From positions 34,364,001 to 34,428,000 of the forward strand of contig JANJXV010000013.1 of NCBI GenBank assembly GCA_024803745.1: a stretch of DNA of 64,000 nt, read 5' to 3'. A program made the translations under genes and the position numbers. Origin of the DNA: Megascapheus bottae. Taxonomy: Eukaryota > Chordata > Mammalia > Rodentia > Geomyidae. A model generated the notes under the pieces. That model was not told where the DNA came from and did no database searches. It saw only the letters and a list, made by a program, of their open reading frames with translations. Below, in pieces: positions 45,042 through 57,000 of this stretch (its first letter is position 1; each line of letters starts with the position of its first letter).

Positions 45042-48000
45042 TTTTCAGGGTTTAAAAAAGTAAAATGACCACCCAGATTACTACTGGGAAGAACTTTATG
45101 GAATTTATTTTTACTCTAACGAAATGATTAGGATTTAACAGGCTATTTTTAAGTTACTAATTCCCCTCTTTTAAAAATAAATTTATACAAGCATGTGAAA
45201 TGTTTTATTTCCTTTTCATAAGTGAAGTAGACACCCTATTCTTAAATACTAAATATATTTGCTAAAAGAATGCAAATTTACATGTGAAGTAACGTACCTT
45301 CTATCGTGATTATAATGTAACCCTTCTATTAATTACAATAAAAATATATGAAAAAAATACAAATTTACTGAGTGTAAGAATATTGACCCATTTATTTTTA
45401 TTAGTGAAACAGAAGTCTAAAAGACAGTAACAAGGCTACATTCTATACCTACTTAAATTTTAAAATAAGACTCCATGAATAGTGAAGCCTAATCCTGTAC
45501 AAGTGGAAGAATGAGTGTATCTCAGGGAACCAAAAAATGAACAGTGAATTTCATCATTTTAAAATTTTTAGTGTCTCAACATGGGTGTTCTTGAGTTCCA
45601 CAGGTACATTAGAAGGCTCAGTAAAAGCCAAATAAAAATGTTCTATAGGTAGGTACTGGTGGCGCCTACCTCTAATCCCAATACTCAGGGGACTGAGATT
45701 TGAGCTGAAAGCCACCTCAGGCAGACAAATCCAACACTTTTTAATAATCTCTTAGACCAGCAAAAAGCCAGAAGTGGAAGCATGATTCAAGTGGTAGAAC
45801 AACACCTGTGAGCAAAAAAGCCCTACAACCAAAAGCATAAGGCCCTGTGTCTGTGTGTGCAAGCCCTAGTACTGGCACAGAAACAAAAAAAAAATTCTAC
45901 AAACTCGGTAATCTGCATTGTAAATGACTACAAGCAAGACTCATTTCTTGGTCCATCTCTCCATAAAGTTTATCTTGATTTTGCTTCCCTATATCAAATT
46001 CTCTTGACTATTTAGAGCATTTACTCTATAATGTTAGCCTTCATTGGGACTGTACTGTAACATCTTTTTTACTTAGGTTTTGTGTAACTACTGTTTTATG
46101 AAATAGTAAGATAATAGGAAGTGATGTGATGATCTTAATTCCTTTGAGTTTCATTTTTATTAATTATTAAACTACTTATATTCTTATTTTTAAAAAATGG
46201 AGCCAGGTGCTGGGGCTTACAACTGTAATCCTAGCTACTCAGAGGCTGAGATATGAGGATATCAGAAAAGTCTGAGTCTCTTACCTGATAAACTACTCAG
46301 AAAAAGCCAGAAGTAACTCTGGCTCCAGTGGTAGAGCACTGGCCTTGAGCACAAAGAGGCTCAGGGACAGCATCCACGTTCAAGCTGAAGGAATGGGGAT
46401 GACACTTTTCTAAAGCATTTGCTTTTGGCTTATTTTGAGAGAGGCCAAATCTCTTATGTTCAAAAATCTCTTTGTATCTCTTGCCATTATTGGGTTGATT
46501 TATCTTTTTCCTCACTTCATAGGAGCTCTTCATATAGGTTTAACCCTTTGAGATAATAGTGCAAATATCTGTTGCTTCTCATTAGTCTGGTTCTTATAAC
46601 TTCTGGATTCTGATTTAAACAGTTTCATGGTATTTTGTCAATTTTCTGGATTTTTTTTTTCCGACAGGAGGATAAGTCACCAGTTATTCCATCATTGCCA
46701 GAGCAGGTATTTTAAACCATACTTTATATCAATTTGAAGAGTATCATTTTGGTGAGGAGTAAATTTCATAAAGTGTTTGACATCTCCACCTTGCATTTCT
46801 TCAGTGACCTCTCCTACATTTTTTTGATTTACTCATTCCCCGTCAAGATCTCTATAAAAGACTTGCCAAATGCATCATGCAACAGTGTTCTAATATGAAA
46901 GTTCACTGATATAGTCTGCCTCTCAAAATTGGCAACAGTATAATCTACAGTGGGCAGAGGTTAAAAACAGTTCATTTCATAACAGTAGATACAAGTCTGA
47001 TACAAAACCAAGTCAAACCAATCAAAAGATTTCTACAATATAGTCAATAAAAACAAGGGCCAGGAATGGTGGTCATGCTTGTAATCCAGCTGTTTTGGAG
47101 GGACCAATAAGGAAAATTGTGGTTTGAGGCCACTAGGGCAAAAAGCTAATAAGGGCTAAAAGCTGGCAGGACTCATCTCCATAAGCCAGGCATGGTGGCC
47201 AGTCATCTCAACTGTATGGGAGGCCTTGGCAGAAAGATTACAGTCTGAGGCTAGATGTACACAAAACCCTATAGGCGGCGGGGCGGGAGGAGTAGGGTCA
47301 GTCATGCCTGAAATTGTAGAATACTTACCTAGCACATATGGATCCTGAGTTCAAACCCTATTACTGCTAAAAAAATAAAAAAGTAGAACTATATAGGTAA
47401 ATATTTTAAAATTGTTCTGTATAGGTTTAAATGTACCTTTTTATAATATATGTATTATTATGTAGGTAATTTAAGCATCCTCCTTTCTCAGCCTGTTGAG
47501 TACTTGGATCAGATGTGCACCACTATGCCAGGCTTAACACTTGTACTTTAAAAACAACAACATATTGCTTATCATAACCCAAGCTGAAAAAAATGTTTTG
47601 TTTTTCCTTTCTGGTCTCTAGTAGTGTGGAAAGAGAAACTCCTGTTCCGGCTTAAAACCCAGTTCTTTTTTGCTAAATAGGTTATTGGTCACCACTACAT
47701 TAAAAAATATAAACATGATAAGAGAAAAAAAGGATCCTAAAACAATACTATAGTAAAATAGGAGCAGGATGATACATAAAATGGATTTTTTTTTGAAAAG
47801 CTGTAACTTTACAATTAATGATGAATAAATACATAATAAATGTCCCACAAGTTCCTCATGTCATGTCTTTGTTCATGTTGCTTTGAAGAATCAAAACTTG
47901 CAACATATTTCTTTTCTGTCTCATAAATCTGCCATACCATCTTGAATGTATGGGACTGAACAAGAAGTGAACATTTTAAATTTTTGTTCAAATCTGAATT

Positions 48001-51000
48001 TTTCTAGTTTCTCAGTTATAGCAAACTTTAGGGCTAAAATTTCAAACATTAGAAGAACCTTTAAGCCATTTTTGTTTCTACTCTAGAGGTTTACTTGTTG
48101 AGTCATGATAAACCTGATCTCAGGGCCGGACAAAAGAACCTATGCTCCAGTTCTCAGCTATACTTACTGGGATCTAGTTGAGAGCCTTCTTTTCAGTACT
48201 ACCAGCAAATGTAATTACCTCATGGCCTGCGGGTGTCCATTCAACAAAAGAGGCTTTGTGAAGAAACCCCACAGGTGTCACCTTTCTTGATTCAAGTGAA
48301 ATCTGATGAAAGAGTCCACAGTATCAAATAACCCATGCACTAAACTGTAATCAAACTCATTTATTTGATTAAGCAAAGAACACTTAATTAAGAAAGTCCT
48401 AAAGAAAAAGATATATGTATGGCCTCTTACAAGTTTCAAAAACAAAATCTTTTTTTTTAAATGAGCAATTTTAAATTTCCCCTTTATTTACCACATATTT
48501 ACTTCATATTTCATATTTAGCAAAGGTATGCAATGGCCATACAACTGCACACACCTCTTTAGCTAGCCTTTTAAAATGACTGCAAAAGAAAGACAAAATG
48601 TAGGCAATGAAGGAACAAAGGTCATGGAGGCAAGGAGAGAAACTATTCAGAATCCTTGTCCCATAACACAAGAAGAGGCACATGCATTTGATGAAAGTAG
48701 TCAGAGAAAGCTGTTTTTGCTTTTAGCAGAAACAAATGGGATCAATAAATCAAGGACACTTTAAAAGTACCTGGTTTTATACATATTTTTAAGGAGTTTG
48801 CTGAGTATCAAAGGAATAACTAGTGAAATACAAAATGCATAACTTCCTTGCCTGAGAAAAAAGTTCATATTCTGAATGCACAATCATAAAATGTCATTTC
48901 ATTGTAACAATTCTTAGTTATATCATTGTTTTCTTTTGCTATTGTCTTCCAAGTAGGCAATGCTAAGTCCAACTTCTATACTGCTAGATAGCAAATACAT
49001 GACTCTGCTTAGTCATGACTTATCTAACTAAAATGTGCTCATGGTAGATATTGCACACAAATTACAGAGAGGATACTTGGAAAATGAAATTTTATTAATA
49101 GTTTCTAAAACAATGCCATAAGCTCCAGTGTTTGTTTGATTCAGTTGATATTAGAAATACCAGCAGGAAATAATGATTAGAGTTTATCCTTCCTATAATA
49201 TTAGTAAAAGCTATAAACAATAACATCTGGGTAAGAAAGAATTAATTCTTTTTTAAGCAACAAATTAAAAAAACTTTTTGTTGTTGTTGTTTAATGGGTG
49301 TGTTCCAAGTGCTAGTTCTGAAGGCAAACTCAAAAACGGTTCCACTAATACTCTATGTTCACTGACATTCTTCTGGCCCTGACTTTTTCAGATAAGATCA
49401 TCCAAGATAGATAAACTAACAATTTAATTGCAATGCTTCCTTAAACATCAAATGTTCAGGTCCTTCTTCATGATATGTCCACTCCTCCAAAACCTTACTA
49501 ACTTGTGGCTGGGGCGGGAGTAAAAAAGAGTTAAAATTGCAGAAAATACACAGGCTTTTCCATATAAGCCATCCAATAGTGATAATCTATGTCAATACAA
49601 TGGGTCACTTTACCCTCTGACTTTTCTTTTGCTTGCTGTTTTGGGATTAGTAACTACAAGAAGCATTTGAGGTTGTCCTCAGTAACCCCCCCTCAATAAA
49701 CAAGTAAATGAATAAATAAATGCATACACACATTTGATATTCTCATTGCAAGACTGTCTCTGTACTTTCATTTTAATACAGGCTAATCTACAATATTGTT
49801 CTCAGACTACAGAAGATGAGCCTAATTAAATATAACATACGGTATTTCAGAGTTGGAAGAAAATGGTGATGTGAAAATAATGAGATTCTTTTGCTCTCAG
49901 AAAAACAATTCTAAATAATTGGTAAGTCAGATGTATTATGTATAAAATATGCACTTATGTTTTATTCTTGCTACTTCAAAGTCCAAACTCATGTCTACAG
50001 ATTCACCACTATGCATGATTCTCTGTAGCTCTTGTCAATCTCCGGTTCCTTCTAGGCATAACCAGAAAAAACTAAATCTGAAATGGCATTAGAAATAAGT
50101 CACCAATAGGATTGAATCCATATTCCAACAAACACAAATTATTAAAATTAAATATGTAGAACTTTTTATACTTGTTATTACTAATGCATTGTAAAAGGTG
50201 TTTTACGCTTTCCTTAGACTTTTATCCTACTTGTGTTTTATTCATCAAACCCTACAAATTATTTAGAATGAAGTGTAACTTTATGAATTAAAAAATTGCA
50301 AGTTAGACAGGTAAATGACAGTTGAATCTTGTGAGCATGCATGATACAAGGAGAGTAGATGCACATCTTTAAAAAGCAATATTGATATCCTACAGCTGAG
50401 GGCATCACAACATTGTTTTGACTGAGAGATCATGAAAACATGCTGTGAACTGGAATAGTAAAGCATCTAGATGTCACTTTGGGACAACAGCAATTTATTT
50501 ATTTTTGTTTGTTTTACCATTTGATGAATATTTAAGAGCTGTTATATTAAAGTATAGATAGGTTTATTAATGGATTCCTAAATTTGTTCAAAGTTGAGTA
50601 TGTCTTCTGTTTCCCAAACTTCCTGCCCACATCCCTGTTTTTTTTTTTTGTTGTTGTTGTTTTTAATCTGCCTGTCCCTGCTACCAAAGCCAGTGGCAAT
50701 ATCATTTTTAAGCCCTTGGGCTTCCTGCATTTCCAGCATCCAACCACATTTAGAGACTCCCTTAATCTTTCTGTAATCTTTATACTTCTTTCCATTATCA
50801 GTGTAAGTACCTCAACTATGCCTAGTTAATAGCTTGTTACACAGACTCTGCCTGTAAGGATCTATGAATCTGTTACTCTTAGTCCACATCAATACCACAG
50901 TGATCTGTCAAAACCTACCTCTGATCATGTTAGTTCTCAGACACATAGAAGAGAATCATGTTTACCTTTTCATTGTTATTTCTTTAACTACCTACCTCCT

Positions 51001-54000
51001 ACATGTTCTATACATAGGAAATTACTTTTGGCAATTTTCCAAAGTACAGTGCTACATTGTCACTTCTAAGCCTTCAAAATATGCTACAAGCTTTGCTCAG
51101 CTCTACTCATTTAAAACTTCCACTCCACAGAATAGTGTTATCCACTGCAACCTGGAAAAATATCCTTTTGTCAAACATAGTTCCCTGTGAATAATTCTTT
51201 GTTACCATATTATAATTCTTTATCCCTCCAACTTGATTGCAAATTCCTGTACTTGTATCATGCAATACACTAGCCACTAGTCATACATCTTTTAAATGTA
51301 AGAATTACATAAATTTAGTTCCTCACACACCACATTTCATGTGTTCAAGTGCCCTTTGCATGTTGGGTACTACGTTGCACACTGCAGATGCACAACATTT
51401 CCATTTCTTCTAAAAGTTCTGGTGGACACTGCTCAGGGCAATGACTTGGTGTGCCCTCACAGGGTACTGACCCTCAAGTAAGAGTCATAGAGGGAGTTGA
51501 GAGGTTCACATCTGCGAAACTAGGCCTACTACTCTAGCCTACTGAAGGCCCTGAAAGTTCTCTCCTATGCCATTCCACCCTGTGTCTCCTATCTTACAAG
51601 TCCAGTGGCTTGGATGCTCCCAAGGCATCCTCATTAAAGAAGTTGCCTGAATGCTGGGTTTGGAGTTGATTTGGGTTCAGAAGTCTTTATTTATGTCTAC
51701 AGACCTTCTTGGACTTTCTTTAAATAGGGTAGTCCAGTTAACTTTCAAGTCTCTCCAGAAGACCCAGAGTTTCTCCAATAATTTTTATTTCACAGATTCA
51801 TAAATACAAAGAAGCAGATGAGAATGCTTTTTATATCTTAGGATTTTAAATTATGTGCTGACAGTATTTTCTTAAATACGTCTTAGTCTTTTTGCTCTGC
51901 ATGTACATTTGGTGAAAGTACATGCAAAGTACTAGCTGTACAATAGAAAGTGATTTATTTTCACACATCACTATAAAATAAAATTTTATCAACTGGATTT
52001 TACTAAACAAACCTCATCTTACTTTAACAATGTTCAGAGACTGCATCTGGAATGCTGAAGTTGAGGAGCCTAAAAGATGATTCTTTAGTATTAACACTTC
52101 AGACAAACAGGAAGTAAAATTTATCTTTAGAATTATGTTAGCTATAGGATGAAAAAGTCACGTTATCTCTGTCATCTCCTCATTGAACTTAACTTTACCG
52201 AAGAGTAAATATCTTTTCTCTACATCAGCTTCAATCAAGGCATTAGCAGTATGTTGTAATTGATTATGCTGGGAGCCGTTGCTGAGAAATAGATGTGTAG
52301 CACAGGGTTTTATCACTACAGTCTGCAAAAAACCTAGGCCCTCCTTTAGATACTCTAGCTGTAATAAGTGACATTATTAGGTAGTTCTTCTATTTAAATG
52401 ACATAAGGATTTAATATATCAGCAGCTTATTACAAACAAGCCCTTTGGTTCAGATAGTTCCTCTCCCTACCCAGAAGTGCCTTTCTGTTTATAGTACAAG
52501 TGGTAATAGAGGACCAGATGGTTGTACCTTTTAGCTAAGGTAATTGACACTTAAACAAACACAAAACAGCATTAGGATATCGAAGGATTTGAACAGTATC
52601 CTAAACACACAGTACACAGCAAAGGACTATTGGTGTTAACTATAAAAAATGACCATTTTTCTAATGCTGACTAATTAGACTGTTTTTTTGCAGGTAGTCA
52701 AATTATTTCTGTATTTCCTAAAGTAAAACTTATTATTGTCATACACACATTCAAGTTCAGATAACACCATTTCTTTCTGGAAAAATAAAGTTGTGTCTTA
52801 GTCCTTATATTTCTGCCAATAAAATTAATGATTTCAAACATGTGCTAAAGTTCACTAAAGAATGTATAAAATACTATATTCTTTATTGACAAACTATCAC
52901 CTGCTGAATTCTGGTATCAGGAATAATCACAAAGCTACGCCTGCTACTTTTGATAGCTTTTTTTTATTATTAATACTATATCATTTGTGCAATTTTTGAG
53001 ATAGGGTCTTGTTATATAGGGGTGAAGAGTGGCCTGGAGCTCACTGTTTAACCAAGACTAGCCTTGAATTCAAGACACTTCAGCCTATGTTTTCTGAATG
53101 CTGGTATTATAGGAGAGTCACACTATATAATCCAGACTAGCCTGGAACTCATGATTCTTTGTTTCTAATTCCTATATGCTAGGATTATAGGCATGAGTCT
53201 AATTATTTTTAATTTTTATTTTTAATTGCTTTAATTAAATGAAAACATGATTTTACTAATATCTTCCTTTACAAACAGTAACAAAATCTGTTGTAATCTT
53301 CAGAATATAATAAAATCTCTGTAATCTTATATCCTGTTTATACTAAAGATAGTTGAAAAACTGACATTTAAAATATTAAAAATAACAACTTTACAGTGAA
53401 CCACTGAAAAACAGAAGCTTACATTCAGAGATGTTTACAAAATGTAACAACGTCACCCATTCATAATCTGTCAACTAATAATAAGATAAAAAATAACATA
53501 TATAATCTATCTAGTGGTTAAGGAATCCAAAAGGCACATGTGATTCTGTTGAAATGCAGCAAATTTTCATTACCAAACAACCTAGTGAGTAGCTATTAAA
53601 TGTTAAAAGGGTAACTTAACCAACATCCTAACAAAATCATCAAAACAGTCCTAGGGCACCAAACCCGCCCTCCAAATAACAACGTAGGTTTCGCAGACCT
53701 CAGTCCCACCATCACTTTAGAAATGGTGCTTTTATTTTTTTTACTATGGGCTGATTCTATACCTTGGTTATGGTGAATAGTGCTGCAGTGGTAGAGCTGG
53801 TGGCTTTCCTGAAGAAGGAGGGCAAGAGTGGCTAATGGAGGGATGGGTGAGAATGTCGAAAGGAGTGACACTGATTAAGAGGCACTGTATTCATAACTGC
53901 TTTCTACAATTCCTTTGTACAACTACTTAAAGATAATAAGATATTGTCAAAAGAATATAACAAATCAGCTGGGCACTGTGGCTCACGCTGTAATTCTAGC

Positions 54001-57000
54001 TACTCAGGAGGCTGAGAATCAAGGTTCAAAGCCAGCCTTTGGGTGGTATCCTTGAGCTGAATGAAGAACTCGGGGACAACGCACAGGCCCAGAGTTCAAG
54101 CCCCATGACCCCCATACACAAAAAAAGAATATAACAAATCATAGTTTATAATAAATGCTGGGGTAATCAATTATACTCAAACTAGTCCCTAAAATCAAGA
54201 AGCTTATCTAGAGCAGGGGTAGCATTTTTTTTCTCTGATGGTTTAGACAATAGTAATAGACTTTGCAAGTGATGGCCATTCTAGTGAAAATAGGCACAGA
54301 CAATACATAATGAATAAACATGAATACATTCTAAAAACATGAAAAACAGAAAAAATGGTCATGTAGAGCTTTGTAGGACAACATAATATCTCTGGATCTT
54401 TTTACTGTAAAGGTGATATACAGAGGAGTTACAGTTATATACGTCAGGTAATGAATACATTCCTTTTTGAACAATGTCACTCTTTCGCTCATTTTCTCCC
54501 AGTCTCCCACCAACATTCCTCCCACAAAAGTTGTGTAGTTAATTTTTGCCATAGTGTCTGGTGAGTATCACTGGCTCAAGTAACAAGAGTAACTGCCTAA
54601 TAAGGGTGAAACACTAAATTCAAAGCTCAGTACTGCAAAAAAAGAAGAAGAAACGCCCATTTAAAATACTAATAACAAAGTAAATGTCTTGTATTCTATA
54701 ATAGATACTTCATCGATTATTTAGGCATTCACTGTTAAAAAAATAAAGCAAAGATGAGGACCATATATTGAACTTTGGAGAGAAACAATCGTTTAGGACT
54801 TTGACAAAAGAAAGAAGGAAGGAAGGAAGGAAGGAAGGAAGGAAGGAAGGAAGGAAGGAAGGAAGGAAGGAAAAGAGAGAGAGAGAGAGAGAAAGGAAGG
54901 AAGGAAGGAAGGAAGGAAGGAAGGAAGGAAGGAAGGAAGGAAGGAAGGAAGGAAGGAAGGAAGGAAGAAAGAAAAGAAGGAAAGGAAGAAAGAAAGTGAG
55001 TGGTGGGAACAAATGCCTAACTAGAATGAGTCAGGAGTAATTATAAATCAGAGTAGGATCAGAATATGCAACTCTGCTATAAGATGATATGAAGCACATT
55101 TGTTTGGATTGAAGCTTTTACTGCATGATTACTGGGATAACTTAGTACATTTCAGTGCCTACCACATATCTTCATAAGAATTATGATACATTTCTCTTCA
55201 TTTGTTTAATCTCTAGCAAATTAAACTGAATGGACTAGAGGCATGGCTCAAGTGGGAAGGTGCCTGACTAATAAATGCCATGGCATCAGTTAAAACCCCA
55301 ATACAGCCAGCCAGTCAATCAATCAAGGGTTCATTTTGTAGGTTTTCTACTCTGCAAACCAATAGGATAATATCATTCATTTTATTTCCTAATAGCTAAA
55401 TGTTCCTAACTTCAAAAAAATTACTTTTTGATGAATGTTAGCTTCTCCCAGCAAACTAAGGCGTTCCTGCTGCATATACTGAGAGGCATGGTATCCCAGA
55501 TGTTTGAGCTGATTTGAATTTGTTTCTTTTGCGAGTTGGAAATGTAATTTCTACTCTAGTAGTCACTGCTTAGCCTGTAGCCCAAGAAAACAATTACTGG
55601 CTTTACTAACATAAAAACCAGCAAAATCCTAAGCAACAGCACTTTGATAGGGACTGCTCAGTTTCCAAGTACATAATGTAAAAAATAAATCTACTTCATA
55701 AGTTTCGTTGCCACATAGACTTTTTGAACTCTGGAATGAATAAAATGATTCCATGTCACTTAACCAATGATCTGTTTATGTTCTTTATTTTCTTTTGCCA
55801 GCTCAGAAACAATGCTTTCTTTCATATGCTAAACTGTATAGTCAAATCTGCAACTATTTTGGCATTTTCTTTTTGAAGTGGTTACATTCAAAAATAAGCA
55901 TGGAATTCAAAACATATTTTCATATCCTTCATCTTATTATGAAGCTCAATCAAAGTATGCACAGTAATGTCTTCATCTTAGAAATAACAATGGTTTTTCT
56001 AAATGGGCACAAAGGTAAATAATCTATAAAATACAGCATCAGTGTACTTCTGAGATAGCTGAAAAAAAGAATACACTAAAGGGGGAGACTTTATAAATAG
56101 TTTAGGTATCTTTCCAGAGTACTCAATACTTGGATGAATTTTTGTTTTAAATCACCTTGATTAATGGAACACATTTGCTAAAGTGGTTTTGTAATAGCTC
56201 CACAATTCTTATGGCTTGAATAACTGAGACTAGAAAAATTGGCAGGAGGCAGCCCTCAAAACACTGGCTTTTCTTTTAGAACCAATACTGTTGCTTATCC
56301 AAAACAATTCCCTTGTTTTTTAAAATAACAGTGTTATTCTCTCAGAATACTGAGAGAGGAAGCTATGGCATTGTGAGGAGCATATGTTTGAGAACCAGGG
56401 TATTGGTGTTTGAAGCCCAACTTTCATAGTTTTCAGCTTAGTTTTCATTAGTTTTTCTACTACTATCTACCTAATGAAATAAGTTAACTGACAAAGAGTT
56501 TTGGCAGTTACCCAGTTACATTGAGTTGAACAATAGTATTTCAAGTATATATTCCACATTAACACCAAAACAAAGTGTGTGGAATATACTTGCAATGAAC
56601 TGAGGGAAATTCCCTAATTTGCTCATCTAACAAATGTATAAAAATTTGACAAGGGGGCCGGGAGTTTGGCCTAGTGGTTAAAGTGCTTGCCTAGCATGCA
56701 CGAAGACCCGGGTTCGATTCCTTGGTACCACATACATAGAAAAAAGCCGGAAGTGGTGCTGAGGCTCAAGTGGTAGAGCTCTATCCTTGAGAAAGTCCAA
56801 GGACAGTGCTCACGCCCTGAGCTCAAGCCCAGGACTGGCAAAAAAAAAAAAAAAATTTGACAAGGGAACAGGTGTATGGCCTAATGGTATAGTGCTTTTC
56901 TAGCATGCATGAAGGCCTGGGTTCAATTCCTTGGCACCACATACACAGAAAAAGCAGGAAGTGGTGCTGTGACTCAAGGGTAGAGCGCTAGCCTTGAGAA

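Noticed and set aside
53596..53871. 91-aa - strand open frame
   Set aside because: Overlaps an L1 fragment; no splice signals or family match.
54768..55040. RKEG-repeat and FLPS-repeat proteins on the two strands
   Set aside because: Low-complexity translation of a GAAG microsatellite; the same applies to the purine tract at 63696-63911 and the TCC tract at 18375-18677.
56672..56735. tRNA-Ala-like sequence with good A/B boxes (also at 42965 and 21097)
   Set aside because: It is the head of the ID-type SINE: present in many copies, followed by the tail module and A-tail, and lacking a proper acceptor stem.
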